Below are positions 45,024 through 53,996 of a stretch of DNA of 64,000 nt, piece after piece. This DNA is from Aquimarina rhabdastrellae (GTDB lineage Bacteria; Bacteroidota; Bacteroidia; Flavobacteriales; Flavobacteriaceae): contig CANDNT010000015.1 of the NCBI GenBank assembly GCA_947387485.1, positions 1-64,000 on the forward strand, in the 5' to 3' direction. Position 1 is the first letter of the stretch. Each line of letters starts with the position of its first letter. A model generated the notes under the pieces. It searched no databases and had not been told where the DNA came from. It saw only the letters and a program-made list of their open reading frames with translations. The position numbers were made by a program, and so were the translations under genes.

Positions 45024-47516
45024 ATGAAATTAGAAAGCTATATCAACGGTAAATGGGTAGCAGGAACAGGAGAAGGAACTCCAATGTTTGATGCTGTAAC
45101 CGGAGAAACTATCGGATATGCAACTACCGAAGGATTAGATATTCCTGCTGCATTAGCTTACGGAAGAACCAAAGGTGGCGAGAAGTTACGTAAAATGACA
45201 TTTCAGGAACGAGGTAATATGATCAAAAAATTAGCCTTGTACCTTAACAAAAGAAAAGAGCAATTTTATGAAATAAGCTACCGCACAGGAGCAACACGTA
45301 TCGATAGTTGGATTGATATAGAAGGAGGTTTCGGGAATTTATTTGCCAATGCATCCTTAAGAAAATTATTTCCTAATCAACCGTACCATGTAGAAGGAGA
45401 TCCAATTGATTTATCAAGAGGAGGACGTTTTATGGCACACCATATTTTAGTGCCAAAGCAAGGAGTTGCAGTACATATTAATGCTTTTAATTTCCCAGTA
45501 TGGGGAATGCTAGAAAAATGTGCAGTAAACTGGATGGCAGGAATGTCAGCAGTTGTTTTACCTGCACCACAAACAGCATATTTAACAGAAGCGGTTGTAC
45601 GTGAGATTGTAAACTCAGGGATTCTTCCAGAAGGAGCTATACAACTGCTAAGTGGTATGACAAAGACTATCTTGGATACGGTAACATCACAAGATGTGGT
45701 GACATTTACAGGATCAGCACATACAGGGAGATTGTTAAAAGCACATCCTAGATTGACACAAGAAGCAGTACCATTTACGATGGAGGCAGATTCTTTGAAC
45801 TGTTCGGTTTTAGGAAAAGATGCAGTACCAGGAACACCAGAATTTGATTTGTTTATCAAAGAGGTAAGAAAAGAAATGACGGTGAAGACGGGGCAGAAAT
45901 GTACGGCTATACGTAGAATTATTGTACCAGAAAACTTAGTAGAAGATGTACAAATTGCTTTAGGAAAACAATTGGCAAAAGTAACTGTTGGAGACCCTCG
46001 ATTAAAAGAGGTGAGAATGGGAGCTTTGATCAATAAAACACAAGTTGAAACGGTGAAAAACCAAGTAAGCAAGTTAGCGCAAACGGCGCAAATTGTTTAC
46101 GGAAGTTTAGACACCATAGAAACTATAGGTGCAGATGCAGAAAAAGGAGCTTTTATGAGTCCTATCTTGTTGAGAGAAGATAATCCTTTTACAAATACAG
46201 CAGTACATGAGATAGAAGCTTTTGGACCAGTAAGTACAATTTTACCATACAAAGATATGAATGAAGCTATTCAATTATCTCAAATGGGTAAAGGGTCGTT
46301 AGTATCTTCGATCTTCACGTATGATGATGCTATAGCGAAAGAATATATCGTAGGAGCAGCATCACATCATGGAAGAATCTTGGTAGGAAACCGTGAAAAT
46401 GCAAGACAAAGTACAGGACATGGATCTCCATTACCATTATTAGTACATGGAGGACCGGGTAGAGCTGGTGGAGGAGAAGAAATGGGAGGAATGCGTGGTA
46501 TCAAGCACTATATGCAACGATGTGCGATTCAAGGAACTCCAACAACAATTACAGAAGTTACGGGGATTTATCAGCCTAATGCAAAATATAAAGAAGCAGA
46601 AAAACATCCATTTGCATATCATTGGGAAGATATAGAAGCAGGAATGTCAATCAAAACCCATAAGCGTACCATAACAGATACCGATATTATCAATTTCGGA
46701 AATTTAACTTGGGATCATTTCTATGCGCATACAGATATCACTTCTTTAGACGGAAGTATTTTTGAAAAGAGAACAGCACATGGGTACTTTATCATTTCGG
46801 CAGCAGCAGGGTTATTTGTATATCCAAACAAAGGACCAGTAGCAGCAAATTATGGACTAGAAGAATGCAGGTTCCTAAGACCGATATATCATAATGATAC
46901 TATTTATGTACGATTAACATGCAAAGAAAAAGTAGAGCGTGATTCAAGAGGTCGAGAGTTACCAAGCGGAATCGTAAAGTGGTTTGTAGAAGTTTTCGAT
47001 CAAGAAGATGAATTAGTGGCAGTAGCAACAATTTTAACGATGGTTCAAAAAAAGAATCCATTCGTTCAGATCAATCGAAATAATATCCAAAACTACTTAT
47101 ATAAGCTAAAGGAAGATACTAAGCCAAGCTGGGGAATCATGACGGCACAACATATGGTAGAACATATCGAAATGCAATTTAGAATGGCAACTGGAGAAAT
47201 CAATGATTTCGAAATCACAACGCCAGAAGAGTATATCGAGAAAGTGGTTGAAATATTATACAACCATAAACCAATGCCAAAAGAACACAAGCATCCGTTA
47301 TTAAAAACAGATGAGGTAGAAGAACTAGTACATACAAATCTTGAAGAAGCTAAAGCAAAATTATTAGAAGCTTATGATGCATATGAAGCTTACTTTAAAG
47401 AAAACCCAGATACAGCAACTAAAAATACAGTATTCGGAATGTTAAGCAAATTCGAATGGGATTTATTAAGTGTTAAACATCTGAATCATCACTTCAAACA
47501 GTTTAATCTATTGTAA
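45024..47516 (+). CDS. paaZ: PaaZ oxepin-CoA hydrolase / aldehyde dehydrogenase with extra C-terminal domain
   Basis: Residues 1 to about 520 are an aldehyde dehydrogenase (FTMEADSLN with the general-base Glu, KTGQKCTAIRR with the nucleophile Cys). Residues 535-670 are a MaoC-like hydratase (WDHFYAHTDITSL, RTAHGYFIISAAAG). Together they open the oxepin ring and oxidise the aldehyde. E. coli PaaZ is about 680 residues; here 830. The extra 155 residues (from about 675) include MTAQHMVEH near 706-714 and LNHHFKQF at the end, the His spacing of a DinB/DUF1569-like bundle. The role of the fusion is unknown. Confidence 0.93.
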   Translation: MKLESYINGKWVAGTGEGTPMFDAVTGETIGYATTEGLDIPAALAYGRTKGGEKLRKMTFQERGNMIKKLALYLNKRKEQFYEISYRTGATRIDSWIDIEGGFGNLFANASLRKLFPNQPYHVEGDPIDLSRGGRFMAHHILVPKQGVAVHINAFNFPVWGMLEKCAVNWMAGMSAVVLPAPQTAYLTEAVVREIVNSGILPEGAIQLLSGMTKTILDTVTSQDVVTFTGSAHTGRLLKAHPRLTQEAVPFTMEADSLNCSVLGKDAVPGTPEFDLFIKEVRKEMTVKTGQKCTAIRRIIVPENLVEDVQIALGKQLAKVTVGDPRLKEVRMGALINKTQVETVKNQVSKLAQTAQIVYGSLDTIETIGADAEKGAFMSPILLREDNPFTNTAVHEIEAFGPVSTILPYKDMNEAIQLSQMGKGSLVSSIFTYDDAIAKEYIVGAASHHGRILVGNRENARQSTGHGSPLPLLVHGGPGRAGGGEEMGGMRGIKHYMQRCAIQGTPTTITEVTGIYQPNAKYKEAEKHPFAYHWEDIEAGMSIKTHKRTITDTDIINFGNLTWDHFYAHTDITSLDGSIFEKRTAHGYFIISAAAGLFVYPNKGPVAANYGLEECRFLRPIYHNDTIYVRLTCKEKVERDSRGRELPSGIVKWFVEVFDQEDELVAVATILTMVQKKNPFVQINRNNIQNYLYKLKEDTKPSWGIMTAQHMVEHIEMQFRMATGEINDFEITTPEEYIEKVVEILYNHKPMPKEHKHPLLKTDEVEELVHTNLEEAKAKLLEAYDAYEAYFKENPDTATKNTVFGMLSKFEWDLLSVKHLNHHFKQFNLL

Positions 47517-47534
47517 TAGAATAAACTGTTTGAA

Positions 47535-47554
47535 ACTCCTACGAAAGTAGGAGT
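47535..47554. other. GAAA-tetraloop hairpin after paaZ
   Basis: ACTCCTAC pairs with GTAGGAGT around a GAAA tetraloop, a very stable RNA hairpin without a T tract. It may mark mRNA processing or protect the paaZ message end. Confidence 0.55.
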
Positions 47555-47572
47555 CTATAACAAGACGCTACA

Positions 47573-47866
47573 ATGATATATTGGTCAGTTTATATGATAA
47601 CAAATAAAAAGCAAGGAGTCTTGTATATAGGTGTAACAAAAGATTTAAAAAGAAGAATACAACAACATAAAAGAAAAGTGCATCCAACAACTTTTTCAGC
47701 AAGGTATAACTTAAACAAGTTGATATATTTTGAAAGATATTCAACAAAGGAAGAAGCGTATTTGAGAGAAAGGCAAATGAAAAAATGGAAGAGAAGTTGG
47801 AAAATAGAGTTAATAGAAAAAGAGAATCCGTCTTGGGAAGAAATTAATTTAGACAAGGATTCTTAA
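47573..47866 (+). CDS. Small GIY-YIG nuclease-family protein
   Basis: This 97-residue protein matches the stand-alone GIY-YIG (UvrC N-terminal-like) family: WSVYMITNKKQGVLYIGVTKDLKRRIQQHK, then FERYSTKEEAYLRERQMKKW. The core has the catalytic Tyr, Arg and Glu positions. Such genes are numerous and scattered in flavobacteria. This is the second passenger gene in the paa operon and has no evident metabolic role. Confidence 0.88.
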   Translation: MIYWSVYMITNKKQGVLYIGVTKDLKRRIQQHKRKVHPTTFSARYNLNKLIYFERYSTKEEAYLRERQMKKWKRSWKIELIEKENPSWEEINLDKDS

Positions 47867-47880
47867 ATCAATAAAAGAAA

Positions 47881-48633
47881 ATGACAGCACCATACGTAAA
47901 ACAACATATAGAAAATGGAGTAGGAACCATAGAGTTTTTTCATCCAGCACATAACTCATTACCAGGAGATATCTTGGCACAGTTAGCAGATACAATTACT
48001 GCAGCAGGAATAAATGAGGATATTAAAGTGATTGTATTAAAGAGTGGAGGAGATCGAACTTTTTGTGCAGGAGCAAGTTTTAAGGAGCTTATAAATATCA
48101 ATGATGCAGCAACAGGAAAAGTATTCTTTTCTGGATTTGCTAATGTAATCAACGCTATGCGTAAATGTCCAAAGTTTATCATTGGACGCGTACAAGGTAA
48201 AACAGTAGGAGGTGGAGTTGGTCTTGCATCTGCTACAGATTATTGTATGGCAACAAAATTTGCGGCTATCAAATTGAGTGAATTAAATGTAGGAATAGGA
48301 CCTTTTGTTGTGGGGCCAGCAGTACAACGTAAATTAGGATTAACAGGAATGTCTCAGATCGCAATTGATGCGAATACATTTTATAGTGCAGAATGGGCGC
48401 AAGCCAAAGGACTATATACACAAGTATACGAAAGTACAGAAGCATTAGATGAGGCTGTTCAGGCATTTGCAGAAAACCTATGTACCTATAATCCAGAAGC
48501 TATGGCAGAAATGAAAAAGATCTTTTGGGAAGGAACAGACCACTGGGATACATTGCTAACAGAAAGAGCAGAAATTAGTGGAAGGTTAGTCTTATCAGAA
48601 TTCACAAAAGAAACGCTAAAACGATTTAAATAA
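47881..48633 (+). CDS. paaF: Enoyl-CoA hydratase, probable PaaF
   Basis: This 250-residue crotonase-fold protein has VLKSGGDRTFCAGASFKELI (oxyanion hole) and RVQGKTVGGGVGLASATDYCMA. The Glu of LSELNVGIGPFVVG may be catalytic. Within the paa set it would hydrate 2,3-dehydroadipyl-CoA. The assignment rests partly on operon position, as crotonases are hard to separate. It starts 14 bases after the GIY-YIG gene. Confidence 0.82.
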   Translation: MTAPYVKQHIENGVGTIEFFHPAHNSLPGDILAQLADTITAAGINEDIKVIVLKSGGDRTFCAGASFKELININDAATGKVFFSGFANVINAMRKCPKFIIGRVQGKTVGGGVGLASATDYCMATKFAAIKLSELNVGIGPFVVGPAVQRKLGLTGMSQIAIDANTFYSAEWAQAKGLYTQVYESTEALDEAVQAFAENLCTYNPEAMAEMKKIFWEGTDHWDTLLTERAEISGRLVLSEFTKETLKRFK

Positions 48634-48640
48634 AATATAG

Positions 48641-48672
48641 TGTAGCCTGAGTATATCGAAGGCTACATTTTT
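48641..48672 (+). terminator. Terminator-like repeat hairpin after paaF
   Basis: TGTAGCC and GGCTACA enclose TGAGTATATCGAA, and a TTTTTAT tract follows. It looks like the GAGCTTGTCGAA repeat family acting as a terminator, and could partly separate paaY from the genes before it. Confidence 0.65.
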
Positions 48673-48694
48673 ATGATTGTAAATATAATAACAC

Positions 48695-49291
48695 ATGATA
48701 TACAGTTTTAAAGGTTTTATTCCCGTAGTGCATGAAAGCAGCTATGTACATCCCTTAGCAGCGGTTACAGGAAATGTAATCATAGGTAAAAACTGTTATA
48801 TAGGACCTGGAGCGGCTATTAGAGGTGATTGGGGAGAAATCATACTTGAAGATGGTGTTAACGTACAAGAAAACTGTACAGTACATATGTTTCCAGGGAA
48901 ATCTATAGTACTTAAAGAAAGTGCACATGTAGGGCATGGAGCAGTGATTCATGGAGCTAATTTGGGTAGAAATTGCTTGATAGGAATGAATAGTGTCATT
49001 ATGGATGATGCTGTGATCGGAGATGAAAGTATCGTTGGTGCTATGGCATTTGTCAAAGCAAATACAATAATTCCTAACCGAAGTTTGGTAGTGGGAAACC
49101 CAGCCAAAATAGTAAAAGAAGTAACAGACGAAATGATCGCTTGGAAAACCAAAGGAACACAATTGTACCAACAGTTACCAGCAGATTGTCACGAAACGAT
49201 GAGAGCTGTAGAACCTTTGAGAACAATCCCAAAAGATAGACCTACTCAAGAAGCGTTTTACAAGACTTTAGAAGAATTTAGAAAGAAATAA
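48695..49291 (+). CDS. paaY: PaaY, gamma-carbonic-anhydrase-like hexapeptide-repeat thioesterase
   Basis: This 198-residue left-handed beta-helix protein has repeated hexapeptides (VTGNVIIGKNCYIGPGAAIR, NCTVHMFPGKS, HVGHGAVIHGANLGRNCLIG) and His residues positioned as metal ligands. PaaY hydrolyses dead-end CoA esters, protecting the pathway, and works alongside PaaI. It is the last of the recognisable paa genes. Confidence 0.88.
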   Translation: MIYSFKGFIPVVHESSYVHPLAAVTGNVIIGKNCYIGPGAAIRGDWGEIILEDGVNVQENCTVHMFPGKSIVLKESAHVGHGAVIHGANLGRNCLIGMNSVIMDDAVIGDESIVGAMAFVKANTIIPNRSLVVGNPAKIVKEVTDEMIAWKTKGTQLYQQLPADCHETMRAVEPLRTIPKDRPTQEAFYKTLEEFRKK

Positions 49292-49333
49292 CAAAGATAA
49301 AATCTAGTAATCAATGTTTTATGGTTTTAAAAC

Positions 49334-49349
49334 TAACAAACATTTGTTA
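49334..49349. promoter_or_regulatory. TetR-type palindrome before the E2 gene
   Basis: TAACAAACATTTGTTA has seven-base perfect arms around CA, 46 bases before the E2 start. With its flank it shares AAAACTAACAA with the operator at 36917-36937 before paaE, hinting at the same regulator. Confidence 0.55.
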
Positions 49350-49394
49350 ACTTGGTATAAGTTTTTGAAAATAAATAGAATAGATTAAGAATCA

Positions 49395-50687
49395 ATGGCA
49401 GCAATAGAATTGAAAATGCCCAAAATGGGAGAAAGTATTTCAGAGGCTACCATCATCAATTGGTTAAAGCAAGAAGGAGATGTAGTATCACTAGACGAAA
49501 CTATTTTAGAAGTAGCCACAGATAAAGTAGATAGTGAAGTGCCAGCCCCATGTGATGGAGTAATAACAAAAATACTATGTCAACCCAATGAGGTGGTTGC
49601 TGTAGGAACTGTAATGGCATTGATAGAAGCTTCAGAAGGGACTACAGTCTCGATAGTAAAAAATGAAGCAGTTGTCAAAGAAGAAAGCAATACAGTAGCG
49701 GTAAAAGAAGAAACGGTAGTAAAGGAATTCAAATTACAGAATTCACCAAATCCAGATGCTTTTTTATCACCATTAGTTATTAGTATAGCAAAAAAAGAAA
49801 ACCTTTCTATAGAAGAAGTACAGAGTATACCAGGTTCAGGAACAGACGGGCGCATACGCAAAAGTGATGTAATGCACTATTTAAAACATAGAAAATATCC
49901 ATTACAAAGCAAACCTAATACAGTAGCGAATACATCAAAGTTCACCTATAATGCACCTCCAATTGCTTTTGTAGAAGGAAAAGATCGCATAGTAGAAATG
50001 GATAGAATGCGCAAGATGATTGCAGATCATATGGTGTATTCAAAACATACTTCGCCTCACGTAACTAGTTATATCGAAGTAGATGTAACGAATATGGTGA
50101 ACTGGAGGAATAGTGTTAAAGCAGATTTTCTAGAAAAATACGGAGAGAAATTAACCTTTACGCCAATTTTTGTAGAAGCAGTAGCCAAGGCAATTCAAGA
50201 ATATCCAATGATTAATGTTTCTGTAGATGATAGTAAAATTGTGGTACATAAAGACATTAATATAGGAATGGCAACAGCTTTACCAAGTGGAAACTTAATT
50301 GTACCCGTGGTAAAGAATGCAGATGAAAAGAATTTATTAGGCTTGGCAAAAAATGTAAATCACTTAGCACAACATGCTAGAGATAACAAATTAAAGCCAG
50401 ACGAAATTCAAGGGAGTACATTTACCATTTCTAATGTAGGAACTTTTGGGAGTTTGATGGGAACCCCAATCATTAATCAACCAGAAGTTGCAATTCTAGC
50501 CTTAGGAATTATCAAGAAACGCCCAGAAGTCATCACAACAGATCAAGGAGATGAAATAGCCATTCGTAGTATGATGTATCTATCATTATCCTTTGATCAT
50601 AGAGTAGTAGATGGATTTTTAGGAGGATCATTTTTAAGAAAAATAGGAGACGAGTTAGAAGCTTTTGATCCTAATAGAAAAATATAA
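49395..50687 (+). CDS. Dihydrolipoyl acyltransferase (E2) of a 2-oxo acid dehydrogenase
   Basis: This 430-residue protein has an N-terminal lipoyl domain (EVATDKVDSEVP, lipoyl Lys43), an E3/E1-binding domain at about 125-160 (LSPLVISIAKKENLSIEEVQ, GTDGRIRKSDVMHYL) and a C-terminal acyltransferase domain with the active-site DHRVVDG. It resembles branched-chain (BCKDH) E2. The cognate E1 is two genes downstream. In this setting the substrate may be a branched-chain 2-oxo acid or phenylpyruvate. Confidence 0.9.
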   Translation: MAAIELKMPKMGESISEATIINWLKQEGDVVSLDETILEVATDKVDSEVPAPCDGVITKILCQPNEVVAVGTVMALIEASEGTTVSIVKNEAVVKEESNTVAVKEETVVKEFKLQNSPNPDAFLSPLVISIAKKENLSIEEVQSIPGSGTDGRIRKSDVMHYLKHRKYPLQSKPNTVANTSKFTYNAPPIAFVEGKDRIVEMDRMRKMIADHMVYSKHTSPHVTSYIEVDVTNMVNWRNSVKADFLEKYGEKLTFTPIFVEAVAKAIQEYPMINVSVDDSKIVVHKDINIGMATALPSGNLIVPVVKNADEKNLLGLAKNVNHLAQHARDNKLKPDEIQGSTFTISNVGTFGSLMGTPIINQPEVAILALGIIKKRPEVITTDQGDEIAIRSMMYLSLSFDHRVVDGFLGGSFLRKIGDELEAFDPNRKI

Positions 50688-50758
50688 GTCTATCTAGTGA
50701 ATTTAGTTCGAGTTTTCGAATTATAAAAAAGAAAGAGAAGGCAAATAAACTAAACAAC

Positions 50759-51817
50759 ATGGCATACGCAATCACTATAAATACAACAGAAAAATCTAAA
50801 GTAGACAGTTTAGATTTTAACAACATACCGTTAGGAAAAACCTTTACAGATCACATGTTTGTATGTGACTACGAAAATGGAGAATGGACGAACCCAAGAA
50901 TCGAACCTTTAGAATTAATTCCTACGCATCCAGCAGCAATGGCGTTGCATTACGGACAAGCTATTTTTGAAGGAATGAAAGCTACTGTAGGCAAAGATGG
51001 ATCACCATTATTATTCAGGCCAGAACAAAATGCAAGAAGATTAAATGAAAGTGCAGTACGTATGGGAATGCCTACAGTGCCAGAAGAATTGTTCTTAGAA
51101 GCTTTGGATAAAATTGTAGCAACAGAAAAAGGATGGATTCCGCCACAAGAAGGAAGCGCATTATACTTGCGTCCATTTATGTATGCAGATGAGCCTTTTA
51201 TAGGAATGCGTGCTGCGACACATTATAAATTTATTGTGATTTGCTCACCTGCAGGGCCCTTCTTTACAAAAAAGATACGTCTATATGCAGAGACAGAATA
51301 TATTAGAGCCGCACATGGAGGAACAGGAGAAGCAAAAGCAGCAGGGAATTATGCCGCAGCGATCTTACCAACTGAAAAAGCAAAAGCAAAAGGATTTGAT
51401 CAAGTATTATGGCTAGATGCCAATGAATTTAAATATATCCAGGAAGTAGGAACGATGAATATTTTCTTCAAAATTGATGGGAAATTCATTACACCAAAAA
51501 CAGATGGAGCTATCTTAAAAGGAATCACTAGAGATAGTGTGATAACTTTATTAAAAAGTAAAGGTTTTGAAGTAGAAGAAAGACCGATTACTATAGATGA
51601 AATTATTCAATTTTCGAAAGAAGGAAAACTTGAAGAAGCTTTTGGTACAGGAACAGCGGTAGCCATAGCTATGATAGAATCTATTGGATATAAAGACATC
51701 ACTATAGAATTGCCAGAGGCAAATCCAGTAAGTCAAGATGTGATGCAAACGATCAACGAGATCAAAACACAAAAACAAGAAGACCCATTCGGATGGATAG
51801 TTCCTGTAAAAGGATAA
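50759..51817 (+). CDS. ilvE: Branched-chain amino acid aminotransferase
   Basis: This 352-residue PLP fold-type IV enzyme has ALHYGQAIFEGMKA, LYLRPFMYADEPFIGM and AAGNYAAAILPTEKAKAKGFDQVLWLDA with the PLP-Lys downstream of GGTGEAKAAGNY. GTGTAVAIAMIESIGYKD is also characteristic of the long IlvE type. It makes 2-oxo acids from Leu, Ile and Val. Some members also accept Phe. It sits between E2 and E1 of a 2-oxo acid dehydrogenase, so it very likely supplies that complex. Confidence 0.92.
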   Translation: MAYAITINTTEKSKVDSLDFNNIPLGKTFTDHMFVCDYENGEWTNPRIEPLELIPTHPAAMALHYGQAIFEGMKATVGKDGSPLLFRPEQNARRLNESAVRMGMPTVPEELFLEALDKIVATEKGWIPPQEGSALYLRPFMYADEPFIGMRAATHYKFIVICSPAGPFFTKKIRLYAETEYIRAAHGGTGEAKAAGNYAAAILPTEKAKAKGFDQVLWLDANEFKYIQEVGTMNIFFKIDGKFITPKTDGAILKGITRDSVITLLKSKGFEVEERPITIDEIIQFSKEGKLEEAFGTGTAVAIAMIESIGYKDITIELPEANPVSQDVMQTINEIKTQKQEDPFGWIVPVKG

Positions 51818-51841
51818 TTCTTATAGATAAAGAATAAGAAG

Positions 51842-53905
51842 ATGATTGAAGAAAAAACGATAACAAAAGAACTACTACAACAAGCTTTTACAACACTTTG
51901 TACTGCAAAATCTATGGCAGAGTTGTATGAAGAAAATTTTAAAGTAGTATCCAAATACGTACATGCAACATCAAGAGGTCATGAAGCAATTCAGATCGCA
52001 ACCGCAATGCAATTATTGCCACAGGATTTTGCTTTTCCGTACTATCGAGATGACGCCATGTTACTCGGAATCGGAATGCGACCTTATGATCTAATGTTGC
52101 AATTGTTGGCCAAAAAGAATGATCCATTCTCTGGAGGAAGAACTTATTATTCTCATCCGAGTTTAAAAGATGATGATAAACCTAAAATTCCACATCAATC
52201 ATCTGCAACAGGAATGCAAGCCATTCCGTCTACAGGAGTTGCCATGGGATTACAATACAAAGAATTGGTAGGCTTAGATGATGCTTCGTTACAAGAGAAA
52301 CCACTAGTGGTTTGTTCGTTAGGAGATGCCTCTGTAACAGAAGGAGAAGTCGCAGAAGCGTTCCAGATGGCAGCCTTAAAGCAATTACCAGTTTTGTATT
52401 TAATTCAGGATAACGGATGGGATATATCGGCAAATGCAGCAGAAACCAGAGCACAAAATGCAGCAGAATATGCACGAGGATTTAATGGATTAGAAGCGAT
52501 AAGCATTGATGGCGCTAATTTTATAGAAAGTTATTTAGCAGTACAAAAAGCAATCCGAATCATACGAGAAGAGCGTAGACCGGTATTAGTACATGCTAAA
52601 GTTCCATTATTGAATCACCATACTTCTGGTGTGCGTATGGAATGGTATCGAGATGATCTAGAAGAAGCACGTACTAGAGATCCATATCCAGTATTGCGTC
52701 AGCAATTATTAGATAATGGATTCACGACAGAAGAAATTGAAACTATAGAAGCAGCAGCAAGAAAACAAGTTGCTGCAGATTTAGAAGAAGCTTTACAACA
52801 AGAAGATCCTTCACCAGAAGATTTATATACACACGATTTTGCACCTACACCCATTACAACAGAAGTAGGAGAGCGAGCTCCAGCTGATAAAGATGAGGTG
52901 GTGATGGTAGACTGTGCCTTATTTGCAGTAGAAGAGTTAATGAGAACCAATAAGGAATGTTTGTTATATGGGCAAGATGTTGGTGGACGATTAGGAGGTG
53001 TATTTAGAGAAGCAGCAACCTTAGCGCAGAAATTTGGAGACGAACGTGTATTCAATACACCGATTCAAGAAGCTTTTATTATAGGATCTACAGTGGGAAT
53101 GTCGGCAGTGGGATTAAAACCAATAGTCGAAGTTCAATTTGCAGATTATATCTGGCCAGGACTGAATCAATTATTTACAGAAGTAAGTAGATCTTGTTAT
53201 TTATCAAATGGTAAATGGCCAGTTTCGATGATTTTACGTGTACCTATAGGTGCTTACGGAAGCGGAGGTCCATATCATTCGTCTTCGGTAGAATCTGTGG
53301 TGACAAATATACGAGGGGTTAAAATTGCATATCCAAGTAATGGAGCAGATTTAAAGGGATTGATGAAAGCAGCATATCACGATCCTAATCCAGTAGTAAT
53401 TTTTGAGCATAAAGGATTGTATTGGTCAAAAGTAAAAGGGACAGAAACTGCTCGTACTATAGAACCGTCAGAGGATTATGCATTGCCTTTCGGGAAAGCG
53501 AATGTAGTTCAAAAAATCTGGCAGCAAGACGATAAAGAAACCTTAACTATTGTTACTTACGGAATGGGAGTTCATTGGGCATTAAATGCTACCAAAGACA
53601 TGAAGGATACGGTAGAAATTATTGATCTACGTACCTTATATCCTCTAGATGAAGCAACCATTATGGAATCGGTGAAGAAGCATAAAAAATGTTTAGTAGT
53701 AACTGAAGAACCTACGAATAACTCATTTGCAAGAAGTTTAAGCGGAAGAATTCAGGAAGAATGCTTCAGGTATTTAGATGCTCCTGTAATGACTATAGGA
53801 TCAGAAAATGTACCTGCAATACCATTAAACAGTACATTAGAACAAACAATGATTCCTTCGGCAGAAAAAGTAAAAGCAAAAATAGAAGCGCTTTTGGCGT
53901 ATTAA
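51842..53905 (+). CDS. 2-oxo acid dehydrogenase E1, alpha and beta fused
   Basis: This 687-residue protein joins E1 alpha (residues about 1-330) and beta (from about 355) in one chain. The alpha part has the thiamine diphosphate motif GDASVTEGEVAEAF ending in QDNGWDIS. The beta part has LLYGQDVGGRLGGVFREAA and the conserved PIQEAFIIGSTVGMSAVGLKPIVE. The fused form is known from Bacteroidota branched-chain-type enzymes. It decarboxylates a 2-oxo acid and loads the lipoyl E2. Lipoamide dehydrogenase (E3) is not in the window. Confidence 0.9.
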   Translation: MIEEKTITKELLQQAFTTLCTAKSMAELYEENFKVVSKYVHATSRGHEAIQIATAMQLLPQDFAFPYYRDDAMLLGIGMRPYDLMLQLLAKKNDPFSGGRTYYSHPSLKDDDKPKIPHQSSATGMQAIPSTGVAMGLQYKELVGLDDASLQEKPLVVCSLGDASVTEGEVAEAFQMAALKQLPVLYLIQDNGWDISANAAETRAQNAAEYARGFNGLEAISIDGANFIESYLAVQKAIRIIREERRPVLVHAKVPLLNHHTSGVRMEWYRDDLEEARTRDPYPVLRQQLLDNGFTTEEIETIEAAARKQVAADLEEALQQEDPSPEDLYTHDFAPTPITTEVGERAPADKDEVVMVDCALFAVEELMRTNKECLLYGQDVGGRLGGVFREAATLAQKFGDERVFNTPIQEAFIIGSTVGMSAVGLKPIVEVQFADYIWPGLNQLFTEVSRSCYLSNGKWPVSMILRVPIGAYGSGGPYHSSSVESVVTNIRGVKIAYPSNGADLKGLMKAAYHDPNPVVIFEHKGLYWSKVKGTETARTIEPSEDYALPFGKANVVQKIWQQDDKETLTIVTYGMGVHWALNATKDMKDTVEIIDLRTLYPLDEATIMESVKKHKKCLVVTEEPTNNSFARSLSGRIQEECFRYLDAPVMTIGSENVPAIPLNSTLEQTMIPSAEKVKAKIEALLAY

Positions 53906-53963
53906 TAAAAAATGAAGTAGATCGATGAAGATTTAAAATAGCTTTTGATGAACAAACATAAAG

Positions 53964-53996
53964 TCCAACTACAAATACTGTAGTTGGATTTTGTTT
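53964..53996. terminator. Terminator at the end of the paa/E1-E2 block
   Basis: TCCAACTACA pairs with TGTAGTTGGA around a five-base loop, then TTTTGTTTT follows. It lies between convergent genes. Confidence 0.8.

Noticed and set aside
51842..53905. Annotation of the fused E1 as pyruvate dehydrogenase
   Set aside because: The fused alpha-beta layout, the IlvE neighbour and the motif set fit the branched-chain-type 2-oxo acid dehydrogenase better; the exact substrate is left open.
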